Part shown: piece after piece, positions 7,901 through 15,506 of the stretch | How the letters are laid out: every line of letters begins with the position of its first letter | Position numbering within the stretch: position 1 is the stretch's first letter | Notes under the pieces: model-generated | Seen by the model: only the letters and a program-made list of their open reading frames with translations | Database searches by the model: none | Told to the model about the DNA's origin: nothing | Assembly (NCBI GenBank): GCA_016194935.1 | Contig: JACQAO010000012.1 | Location: forward strand, 1-38,702 | Length of the DNA stretch: 38,702 bases | Direction of reading: 5' to 3' | From: Betaproteobacteria bacterium | GTDB taxonomy: Bacteria; Pseudomonadota; Gammaproteobacteria; Burkholderiales; Rhodocyclaceae | Position numbers and translations under genes: made by a program

Positions 7901-9771
7901 CGGGTGGCGATGAACATGCCGAAGTCATGAATATGCACCGTCGCCTGTCCAGCGCATTCCAGGGTGTAGGACTGCTCGTCATGCACCGAGACGCCCATGT
8001 TTTCCAACATCGGCAAGCTGCCCGACAAGGGCAGCGGCTGGTCGCGGCGATACACCCGCAAGCGCAGCGCCTTGCCATCGGCTTCCACCGGGCGATACAG
8101 GCTCATGGCGACCGGGCTGGCGGCGGAAAGGCTCTCCATCATCTCAATATCGTGCAGCGCCGCGCGCGCGCTGATATTTTCACGATACGCCACCGGGAAC
8201 GCCTGGCCGTAAATTCGCATCAACCGGTTTCCCGTCTCTTCGCCGCTGTGTTCAAGCAGCGCCAGCTTCAGGTCGTCCGCCCAATCGCGCATCGCCAGCA
8301 CGATCTCGGCCTCGATGTCACGCGCATCAATCGTCAGGCCTTCGCCCGGCGCGGTGCGTATCAGCATGTGGATGCGCGCCAGCACCTCATCCGACAAGAG
8401 TACTGTGAACTCGGCCCCGCTGCCATGCAGCGCGCGTTTCAGGATGTCCTGGATTCTGGTGCGCAGCTCTGTGTTGTAGTTCTCGCGCGGCAGGAAAATC
8501 AGGCAGGAGTAGAAGCGCCCATAGATATCGCGGCGGATGAAAACACGCGTCTTGCGGCGGTCGCCAAGCCGCAGAATGCCTAATGAAGTTTCCAGCAGCG
8601 TGGCATCATCCATCTGGAACAACTCGTCGCGCGGGTAGCGTTCGAGAATGGCGACGAGGTTCTTGCCCATGTGGCTGGTCGGCGGAAAACCGGCCTGCGC
8701 CAGTACATTCGCCACTTTATTGCGCAACAGCGGGATTTCGCTGGGACGCGCGTGATAAGCGGATGAAGTATACAAACCGACAAAACGCCGCTCGCCGAGA
8801 ACCTTGCCCTTGCCGTCGAAACGCTTCACGCCGATATAGTCGAGATAACCAGGACGATGTACGGTGGCCCGCGTATTCGCCTTGATCAGCACCAGCAGGC
8901 GCGGATCGCGCGCCAGTTTGCGGATGCCGGCAGGCAATTCGGCGAAGCTGGTGGAGATGCCCCCTTCACGCGGCTCGCGCAGGATGCCCAGGCCGCTGTG
9001 CGGAACGATTCTGAGCTGATCCTCACCCTTCACTGTGGCAAGCTCATAGTCGCGGTAACCGAGAAACGTAAAGTGGTCGTCGTTCACCCATTCCAGAAAC
9101 ACTTTGCCTTCGGCGACTTCCTCGCCCGCCAGACACGCAGGCGGTTTGCGGAGTTCATCGATGATGACGCGCATCCGCTCCTTCATGGCATGCCAGTCTT
9201 CAACCGCAGCGCGGACATCCGCCAGCACCGAAAGCATGCCGTCGCCCAACGCCTTTAGCCGCGCGGGATCGGTCGCGCGGTCGACTTCGACATGAATGAA
9301 CGATTCCTGCCGGTAATCGGTCTCACCTCCCGCCGAACTGCCAGCCAACTCTTGAAGCTGATGCTGTTTATCCCGGCGGGTGCGAAACAGCGGATGGATC
9401 AAAAGGTGCAGCGTGCAGCCCAGGCGGTTGACTTCCATGGTGATGGAGTCGACCAGAAATGGCATGTCGTCGTTGACGATCTCGATGACAGTATGCGGCG
9501 AAGTCCAGCCGTGTTCCTCCAGCCGGGGATTGTAGACCCTGAGCTTGGGCATGCCGCCGGCGAACACCTGGCCGAATGAAAAATGCGCCATCGCGGCGCC
9601 ATACAGGTCATCCAGCTCCCTGCCCTGCATGTCTTCCACATCCATCTGTCCGTAATAATCACGGATGAATCCCTGCGCCAGCTCCCGCTGCGTCTGCGGT
9701 AAACGGCTTGCCGCCAGCTTCAGCACTGCGTCAAGAATGCCTTGTTTTTGTTCTTCGAGATGGGAAAACAT
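4933..9771 (-). CDS. gdhB: NAD-specific glutamate dehydrogenase, large (~180 kDa) type
   Basis: A 1,612-residue cytosolic enzyme converting glutamate to 2-oxoglutarate and ammonium with NAD+. Length and sequence match the GDH-180 class (PF05088; Pseudomonas GdhB about 1,620 residues). Long N-terminal ACT-like regulatory regions precede the catalytic core, where [20 protein letters not shown] (from about residue 812) and [11 protein letters not shown] (about 845) carry the substrate-binding Lys residues. The dinucleotide-binding region follows, with [17 protein letters not shown]. The C-terminus is a long helical region. A GGAGG site four bases before the ATG supports the start. Gene appears intact. 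It stands between the pst operon (upstream, same strand, 131 bases away) and the truncated hicA. This class is often allosterically regulated, not deducible here. Confidence 0.95.
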   Translation of the reverse strand: [1612 protein letters not shown]

Positions 9772-9902
9772 CGAGCCTCCGGAATGTTCTTATTGGCAAA
9801 AACCGTATTTTGTACTTCTTATCGGTTCCCGGATAGCTCTGCCAACAATACATGCCGCCCGCCAGGCCGTTGCGCGCCCGGCGATATACATTGCGGGCCG
9901 GT

Positions 9903-10697
9903 TCAGCCGAACCTGCCGGTGATGTAGTCTTCCGTCTGCTTCTTGAGGGGTTTGATGAATATCTGGTCGGTCACGCCAAATTCGATCAGTTCGCCCAGGT
10001 ACATGTAAGCGGTGAAGTCGGAAATGCGCGCCGCCTGCTGCATGTTGTGGGTGACGATGACGATGGTGAATTCGTTCTTGAGTTCTCCGATCAATTCCTC
10101 GATACGCATGGTGGAAATTGGATCCAGCGCCGAGGTCGGTTCATCCAGCAACAGCACTTCCGGCTTGACCGCAATGCCACGCGCGATGCACAAACGTTGT
10201 TGTTGTCCGCCGGAAAGACTCATGCCGCTCTGCTTGAGTTTGCCCTTGACCTCGTCCCACAAGGCCGCCTTCTTCAGCGCCCATTCGACGCGGTCATCCA
10301 GGTCGGCGCGCGTCAGGCGCTCGTGCAGATTCACGCCGAAGGCGATGTTGTCGTAGATCGACATGGGAAACGGCGTCGGCTTCTGGAACACCATGCCGAT
10401 ACGGGCGCGCAGATGGTTGATGTCCACGCCCTTGCCGAGAATATTCAGTGAATTGAACAGCAATTCTCCTTCCGCGCGCTGCTCCGGGTATAGGTCGTAC
10501 ATGCGATTAATGGTGCGCAGCAAGGTCGACTTGCCGCAGCCGGACGGGCCGATGAAAGCGGTGACCTGGGTGCGGTAGATGTCCAGGTTGATGTTCTTGA
10601 GCGCATGATATTTGCCGTAAAAGAAATTCAGGCCCTTGAACGATATCTGCGTAGTCAGGGCTGCCGTCGGGCTGTCGTTCTTCATGGTTTCGCTCAT
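9903..10697 (-). CDS. pstB: Phosphate ABC transporter ATPase PstB
   Basis: A 264-residue ATPase that powers phosphate import through PstCA. Seen: Walker [10 protein letters not shown] (50-58), a Q-loop in [16 protein letters not shown] (typical of PstB), the ABC signature LSGGQQQR (161-168), Walker B LLLDEP (182-187), and the H-loop in [15 protein letters not shown]. It lies 29 bases after pstA in the same direction. In many bacteria phoU follows pstB; here the next gene is glutamate dehydrogenase. Confidence 0.97.
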   Translation of the reverse strand: MSETMKNDSPTAALTTQISFKGLNFFYGKYHALKNINLDIYRTQVTAFIGPSGCGKSTLLRTINRMYDLYPEQRAEGELLFNSLNILGKGVDINHLRARIGMVFQKPTPFPMSIYDNIAFGVNLHERLTRADLDDRVEWALKKAALWDEVKGKLKQSGMSLSGGQQQRLCIARGIAVKPEVLLLDEPTSALDPISTMRIEELIGELKNEFTIVIVTHNMQQAARISDFTAYMYLGELIEFGVTDQIFIKPLKKQTEDYITGRFG

Positions 10698-10726
10698 ACT
10701 CGAGTCACTATTAAAGGTATGCGGGG

Positions 10727-11566
10727 CTAATTCCGGTGTTTCGGACGGAACAAGACGCGCGCCAGGATATTCAGGCCCAGCACGCCCAGCGTAATCAGGA
10801 ATACTCCGGCCCAGGCCATCCGCTGCCAGTCGGCGAATGGGCTCATGGCGAACTTGAATATCGTCACCGGCAGGGTCGCCATGGGTTTATTCAGATCGAG
10901 CGTCCAGAACTGGTTGGACAGCGCGGTAAACAGCAACGGCGCTGTCTCGCCGGCAATCCGCGCCACGGCCAGCAGTATCCCGGTGACGATACCCGCGAGG
11001 GAAGCGCGCAGGGTTACTTTGGTAACGACCTTCCATTTCGGCGTACCCAGCGCGAATACCGCTTCGCGCAGACTGTCCGGCACCAGCACCAGCATGTTTT
11101 CGGTAGTGCGGATGACCACCGGGATCACCAGCAGGGCCAGGGCATAGACACCGGCAATGGCGGAGAAATGCCCGACCTGGGCCACATACACGGCATACAC
11201 GAACAGCCCGATCACGATAGACGGGGCGGACAGCAGGATGTCGTTGATGAACAGCGTAGTGCGCCCGAGCCAGGTATGCCCGCCATATTCCGCCAGATAA
11301 ACCCCGGCCAGCACGCCGAACGGGGTGCCGATCAGCGTCGCCAGGCCGACCTGGATCAGGCTGCCGGCGATGGCGTTGAGCAGCCCGCCCGAGCTGCCTG
11401 GCGGCGGCGTCATTTTGGTGAACAGGTCTGGCCCGAGTGCGGTAACACCCAGGTGGAAAACATTCAGCAATATCCAGAACAGCCAGAACAGCCCGAAAAC
11501 CACCGCCAGCATGGACATGGCCAAAGCAAAATAATTTAACAGTTTGCGCCTGAGTTTTAGATCCAT
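10727..11566 (-). CDS. pstA: Phosphate ABC transporter permease PstA
   Basis: A 279-residue inner-membrane protein with about six membrane helices, including a first one at about residues 10-37. It carries the binding-protein-dependent transport family loop ([20 protein letters not shown], the EAA-like motif contacting PstB) and the PstA-typical [20 protein letters not shown] segment. It pairs with PstC to form the phosphate channel. Eight bases separate it from pstC; co-transcription is nearly certain. Confidence 0.96.
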   Translation of the reverse strand: MDLKLRRKLLNYFALAMSMLAVVFGLFWLFWILLNVFHLGVTALGPDLFTKMTPPPGSSGGLLNAIAGSLIQVGLATLIGTPFGVLAGVYLAEYGGHTWLGRTTLFINDILLSAPSIVIGLFVYAVYVAQVGHFSAIAGVYALALLVIPVVIRTTENMLVLVPDSLREAVFALGTPKWKVVTKVTLRASLAGIVTGILLAVARIAGETAPLLFTALSNQFWTLDLNKPMATLPVTIFKFAMSPFADWQRMAWAGVFLITLGVLGLNILARVLFRPKHRN

Positions 11567-11574
11567 GATCGATG

Positions 11575-12528
11575 TCAGGTTCTTTGACCCTCTCCCCTGG
11601 CAAGCTGCATCAGCAGCAGTTTGGAAAACACCAGCACGGTGAAAGTAATCAGGAACAGGATCAGGCCCAGTTCGACCAGCGCCGAAGTATGCATCGGCGA
11701 TACCGCTTCAGTGAATTCGTTGGCCAGGGCTGAGGCAATCGAGTTACCGGCTGAATACAGCGAGGCGCTGTCCAACTGGTCCGAATTGCCGATCACGAAA
11801 GTCACCGCCATGGTCTCGCCCAGGGCGCGGCCCAGGCCCAGCATGACACCGCCGATGACGCCCACTTTGGTATACGGCAGCACCACATTCCAGACCACTT
11901 CCCAGGTAGTGGCGCCGACCGCATACGCCGATTCCTTGAGAATGGCCGGAGTGACCTCGAACACATCACGCATCACCGAAGCGATGAATGGAATAATCAT
12001 GACTGAAAGAATCACTCCAGCGCTCAAGATTCCGATGCCTATCGGAGCGCCTTGAAACAAGGCGCCGATCAGGGGAATGCGCCCTAATGTAGCGGTCAGG
12101 AAAGGCTGGATGTACTGGCCGAAGACGGGCGCAAACACCAGCAAACCCCACATGCCGTAGACGATGCTGGGGATGCCCGCCAGCAGCTCGATGGCGATGC
12201 CCAGCGGGCGACGCAGCCAGAGCGGCGATAATTCAGTGAGGAACAAGGCGATGCCGAAACTGACCGGCACGGCGATAATCAAGGCGATCAAAGAAGTCGC
12301 CACGGTACCGTAAATATGCACCTTGGCGCCGAAGTCCTCCATCGGCGGATTCCATTCGCTGCTCCACAGGAACGCCATGCCGAACTTGTGGATCGACGGC
12401 AAGGCGCCGTACACCAGGGAGGCGAGAATGCCGAGAAGAATCAGCAGCGTGAGCATCGCAAACAAGCGCGTCACGTTAAGGAAAACAAAGTCACCCAGGC
12501 TCGAATTTTTCTTCTGTATATTCGCCAT
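11575..12528 (-). CDS. pstC: Phosphate ABC transporter permease PstC
   Basis: A 317-residue inner-membrane protein with about six helices: an N-terminal helix at about 15-42, then [20 protein letters not shown] (PstC-typical periplasmic start) and the EAA-like loop [20 protein letters not shown]. Partner of PstA. The ATG at 12528 is chosen because the protein begins in the usual way for PstC (short polar tail, then the first helix); a longer open frame to 12672 would read through the terminator hairpin. It is separated from pstS by that hairpin. Confidence 0.94.
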   Translation of the reverse strand: MANIQKKNSSLGDFVFLNVTRLFAMLTLLILLGILASLVYGALPSIHKFGMAFLWSSEWNPPMEDFGAKVHIYGTVATSLIALIIAVPVSFGIALFLTELSPLWLRRPLGIAIELLAGIPSIVYGMWGLLVFAPVFGQYIQPFLTATLGRIPLIGALFQGAPIGIGILSAGVILSVMIIPFIASVMRDVFEVTPAILKESAYAVGATTWEVVWNVVLPYTKVGVIGGVMLGLGRALGETMAVTFVIGNSDQLDSASLYSAGNSIASALANEFTEAVSPMHTSALVELGLILFLITFTVLVFSKLLLMQLARGEGQRT

Positions 12529-12558
12529 GATTCGTGATTGGATAGCCTGCATGACCTG

Positions 12559-12600
12559 CAAAAAGAACCCGCGTCGAGCGCTGCTGTCCTCGACGCGGGT
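12559..12600 (-). terminator. Intrinsic terminator/attenuator between pstS and pstC
   Basis: On the minus strand ACCCGCGTCGAG and CTCGACGCGGGT form a perfect 12-bp stem (12600-12589 with 12578-12567) around a 10-base loop, followed at once by TTCTTTTTG. It sits 17 bases after the pstS stop. It probably ends most transcripts after pstS, giving more binding protein than membrane components, and may also protect the pstS message from decay. Confidence 0.85.
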
Positions 12601-12617
12601 GCATTTTACCGCAATGC

Positions 12618-13670
12618 TTACTTGCCCGAGTAGACCGGCTTGCCGGCGGTATCCTTGATCACAGTTTTCCATGTGGTGTGGATCAGCTTGATCAGGCTCT
12701 CCGGCAGCGCGACATAGTCAAGTTCATGGGCCATCTTGCCGCCATGCTCGTAGGACCAGGCGTAGAACTTCAGCACTTCCGCAGCCTGTGTCGGCTTTTC
12801 CTGCACCTTGTGCATCAGGATGAAGGTAGCGCCGGTGATCGGCCAGGCGTTCTTGCCAGGCTCATTGGTGAGGAGTTCGTAGAACGCGGACTTGGTCCAG
12901 TTGGCGTTGGCGGCGGCATCCGCGAAGCTCTTGTCGTCAGGCAACGGGTAGTTGCCTTCGGCGTTTTCCAGCAGCGTATAGGTCATGTTGTTTTCCTTGG
13001 AATAGGCATACTCAACATAACCGATGGCGCCAGGGATGCGCTGAACGAATGCTGCAACACCTTCGTTACCCTTGCCACCCAGGCCAACGGGCCATTGCAC
13101 GGCAGTACCTTCGCCGACTTTCTGCTTCCATTCAGGGCTGACCTTGGACAAATAATTGGTGAAAATAAATGTCGTACCGGAACCATCAGCGCGGCGCACC
13201 ACGGAAATCAACTGGTCGGGCAGCGAGAGTTTCGGATTCAGCGCGGCAATCGCCTTGTCGTTCCACTTGGTGATCTTGTTGAGGTAAATGTCCGCCAGCA
13301 CCGTCGGCGTCAGACGCATCTCGCCCGGCTTGACGCCGGCGATATTCACCACCAGCACTTCGCCGCCGATGACTGCGGGGAACTGCATCAGGCCGTTCTT
13401 GTCGAGTTCAGCCGGTGTCAGCGGCATGTCGGACGCGCCAAAATCAACGGTCTTGGCGATGATCTGCTTGATGCCGCCGCCGGAACCGATCGACTGGTAA
13501 TTAATCTTGTTGCCGGTGGCCTTCTGGTAAGCCTCGGCCCATTTACCGTAGATCGGGGCAGGGAAAGTAGCGCCGGCGCCGGTAATTTCGGCAGCCGCCG
13601 CCGGTACTGCCGAGAGCGCCAGCGACGCAGCCAGCAACGGCAGCGCAAGAGGTTTGAAGCGTGCAAACAT
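12618..13670 (-). CDS. pstS: Periplasmic phosphate-binding protein PstS
   Basis: A 350-residue precursor. The signal peptide has a short basic start (MFARFKP), a hydrophobic core and an A-x-A cleavage region in [10 protein letters not shown]. The mature protein has phosphate-contact motifs: [39 protein letters not shown], and [18 protein letters not shown]. It captures phosphate and delivers it to PstCA. ATG 13670 is chosen because GGAGAAG lies just upstream; the in-frame ATG at 13682 has no ribosome site. First gene of the operon, preceded by a PHO box. Confidence 0.96.
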   Translation of the reverse strand: MFARFKPLALPLLAASLALSAVPAAAAEITGAGATFPAPIYGKWAEAYQKATGNKINYQSIGSGGGIKQIIAKTVDFGASDMPLTPAELDKNGLMQFPAVIGGEVLVVNIAGVKPGEMRLTPTVLADIYLNKITKWNDKAIAALNPKLSLPDQLISVVRRADGSGTTFIFTNYLSKVSPEWKQKVGEGTAVQWPVGLGGKGNEGVAAFVQRIPGAIGYVEYAYSKENNMTYTLLENAEGNYPLPDDKSFADAAANANWTKSAFYELLTNEPGKNAWPITGATFILMHKVQEKPTQAAEVLKFYAWSYEHGGKMAHELDYVALPESLIKLIHTTWKTVIKDTAGKPVYSGK

Positions 13671-13731
13671 AGTCTTCTCCATGTAGTGTTGGTCAGGGGG
13701 TGTTAAGCGCAGGTCATCTTATCCGCCAATT

Positions 13732-13749
13732 GTGACAGCGCGATTACAG
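13732..13749 (-). promoter_or_regulatory. PHO box (PhoB site) upstream of pstS
   Basis: On the minus strand CTGTAAT-CGCG-CTGTCAC gives two 7-base units 11 bases apart, the arrangement of the PhoB consensus CTGTCAT-N4-CTGTCAC. A -10-like TAAGAT (13721-13716) begins 10 bases beyond, as in the E. coli pstS promoter, where the PHO box replaces the -35. Phosphate starvation control by PhoB is therefore expected. Confidence 0.8.
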
Positions 13750-13774
13750 CTTGTACGCTACATACAGGGCGGCC

Positions 13775-13804
13775 ATCAGCCGCAATCAACCACAATCAGC
13801 CAGT
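13775..13804 (+). repeat. Three tandem 10-bp direct repeats upstream of the glycosyltransferase
   Basis: ATCAGCCGCA, ATCAACCACA and ATCAGCCAGT follow each other exactly, sharing ATCA(G/A)CC. The period is one helical turn. The array lies in the 182-base space between the divergent pstS and glycosyltransferase starts and could be a protein-binding site. A lone CTGTCACAT at 13813-13821 follows it, without a good second unit. Confidence 0.5.
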
Positions 13805-13852
13805 TTTACCCGCTGTCACATGCACGCAACAAATATCAGTCATTCTCATGGC

Positions 13853-15058
13853 ATGAATATCCTGATGATCTCCGATGTCTATTTCCCGCGCATCAACGGC
13901 GTATCCACCTCGATCCAGACTTTCCGCGAAACGCTGGGCGCGGAAGGCGTACAGGTGACACTGGTGGCGCCTGAATATCCAGGCGCATCTGGCGACCCCG
14001 ATGACGATGAAGTAATCGCCATTCCCTCCCGCCGCGTTCCATTCGATCCGGAAGATCGCCTGATGCGGCGCGGCGATCTGGCGCGGTTGTCGCAGCGCCT
14101 GCAGGGCCGGCATTTCGACCTGGTGCATGTGCAAACGCCATTCGTCGCGCATTATGCGGGGCTGAAACTGGCGCGCGCACGCGGCATTCCCTGCCTCGCC
14201 ACCTACCACACGCACTTCGAGGAATATTTTCATCACTATCTGCCGATCCTGCCGCGCCCGTTTGCGCGCTTGCTGACGCGACGCCTGGCGCGCTCCCAGT
14301 GCAACGCGCTGGACGCCGTCGTGGTGCCTTCGCAAGCGATGCGCAACGCCTTGCAGGACTACGGTGTCACCAAGCCGCTGCATGTGTTGCCGACCGGCAT
14401 CCCGCTGGAAAAGTTCACCCGTGGCGACCGTCAGGGTTTCCGCCAACGCTACGGCATCGCCGATGGCGAAGCGGTGGCTTTATATGTCGGACGGGTAGCG
14501 CTGGAAAAAAACCTGGGGTTCCTGCTCGAAGCCACGCGCCACGCCCTCGCCCGCCACCCCGCGCTGCGCCTGGTGATCGCCGGTGAAGGCCCGGCGCTGG
14601 CGGGCCTGAAGCGACAGGCAGCCGCACTGGGGATAGAAAAAAAAGTGTTGTTCGCAGGTTATCTCGACCGCGAGCAGGAATTACCGGATTGCTACGCCGC
14701 CGCCGACTTGTTCACGTTTCCATCCAAAACCGAGACACAGGGACTGGTGCTGCTGGAAGCGATGGCGATGGGGTTGCCGACGCTGGGAATTCCTGCCATG
14801 GGGGCGGCGGAAATTCTTGGACCGCAGCGCGGCGCGGTTTGCGCGCCGGATAACGCTGCCGATTTCGGCGCATTGATAGCTGATCTGCTGGGTGACTCGA
14901 AGCGTCTGCGCGGCCTTTCCACCGACGCACGCAATTTCGCCTGCGAATGGGCGGCGCCAGAACGCGCCAGCCAACTCGCCACGCTTTATCGTACACTGCG
15001 CAGACTTGCATCGCCGCCGCGAGTGATACGCCCCTCAACTCCGATACAAAGCGCATGA
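13853..15058 (+). CDS. GT4-family glycosyltransferase, possibly a diacylglycerol or mannosyl transferase
   Basis: A 401-residue GT-B protein. The N-terminal domain starts MNILMISDVYFPRINGVSTS with the Gly-containing loop of GT4 enzymes and includes THFEEYFHHYLP after a Tyr-His. The C-terminal nucleotide-sugar domain has LYVGRVALEKN, VIAGEGPALAGLKRQA and the E-x7-E motif in KTETQGLVLLEAMAMGLP. The first half resembles the UGDG/alpha-MGS-like group that glycosylates diacylglycerol, but alpha-mannosyltransferases (MgtA, PimB) share these features. No membrane helix. ATG 13853 is chosen by family alignment although no ribosome site is seen; ATG 13820 is an alternative. The stop overlaps the dgkA start (ATGA), tying it to a diacylglycerol-using gene. 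Confidence 0.85.
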   Translation: MNILMISDVYFPRINGVSTSIQTFRETLGAEGVQVTLVAPEYPGASGDPDDDEVIAIPSRRVPFDPEDRLMRRGDLARLSQRLQGRHFDLVHVQTPFVAHYAGLKLARARGIPCLATYHTHFEEYFHHYLPILPRPFARLLTRRLARSQCNALDAVVVPSQAMRNALQDYGVTKPLHVLPTGIPLEKFTRGDRQGFRQRYGIADGEAVALYVGRVALEKNLGFLLEATRHALARHPALRLVIAGEGPALAGLKRQAAALGIEKKVLFAGYLDREQELPDCYAAADLFTFPSKTETQGLVLLEAMAMGLPTLGIPAMGAAEILGPQRGAVCAPDNAADFGALIADLLGDSKRLRGLSTDARNFACEWAAPERASQLATLYRTLRRLASPPRVIRPSTPIQSA

Positions 15059-15486
15059 ATCCACAACCCAACGACATCGCCGAGTCCGCCCCGGCGGAAC
15101 ACCCGCACGCCGCTGATGCCGAAAGCCCGTTCAAGGGCAAGACTGGCCTGGTGCGCATCTGGAATGCCTTCAGGTACTCACTGGCCGGCCTGCGCGCCGC
15201 CTACCGGCATGAGGACGCTTTCCGCCAGGAAGTGTGGCTGGCGGCGATACTGATTCCCGCCGCCCTGCTCTCCCCCGCCGGCGGGCTGGGCAAAGCCGTA
15301 ATGATCGCCAGCGTGTTGCTGGTAATCGTCGTCGAACTGTTCAATTCCGCCATCGAGGCGGCAATCGACCGCATCTCCTTTGACCGGCACCGCTTATCCA
15401 AGCGCGCCAAGGACATCGGCAGTGCCGCCGTACTGGTCGCCCTGCTGAATGTGGCGATTGTGTGGGCGCTGGTGCTGAGCGCTTAG
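15055..15486 (+). CDS. dgkA: Diacylglycerol kinase DgkA
   Basis: A 143-residue integral membrane kinase that phosphorylates diacylglycerol to phosphatidate. The first ~30 residues are a hydrophilic extension not found in the 122-residue E. coli enzyme. The core has NAFRYSLAGLRAAYRHEDAF, EVWLAAIL, and the family signature VVELFNSAIEAAIDR with the catalytic Glu, then KDIGSAAVLVALLN and three membrane helices. It overlaps the glycosyltransferase by four bases (ATGA), indicating translational coupling. Both proteins could compete for or share the diacylglycerol pool; this is inference. Confidence 0.93.
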   Translation: MNPQPNDIAESAPAEHPHAADAESPFKGKTGLVRIWNAFRYSLAGLRAAYRHEDAFRQEVWLAAILIPAALLSPAGGLGKAVMIASVLLVIVVELFNSAIEAAIDRISFDRHRLSKRAKDIGSAAVLVALLNVAIVWALVLSA

Positions 15487-15506
15487 CTTAGCTCGGCTTG
15501 GCTTAG
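15482..15506. repeat. Five tandem pentamers across two convergent stop codons
   Basis: CTTAG-CTTAG-CTCGG-CTTGG-CTTAG runs from the dgkA stop (TAG at 15484-15486) into the stop of the crotonase gene on the other strand (15505-15503). It looks like a small slippage-prone repeat that supplies the stop codons of both genes. Confidence 0.6.

Noticed and set aside
12678-13706. A 342-codon plus-strand frame opposite pstS
   Set aside because: Antisense to pstS and overlaps its promoter; no motif.
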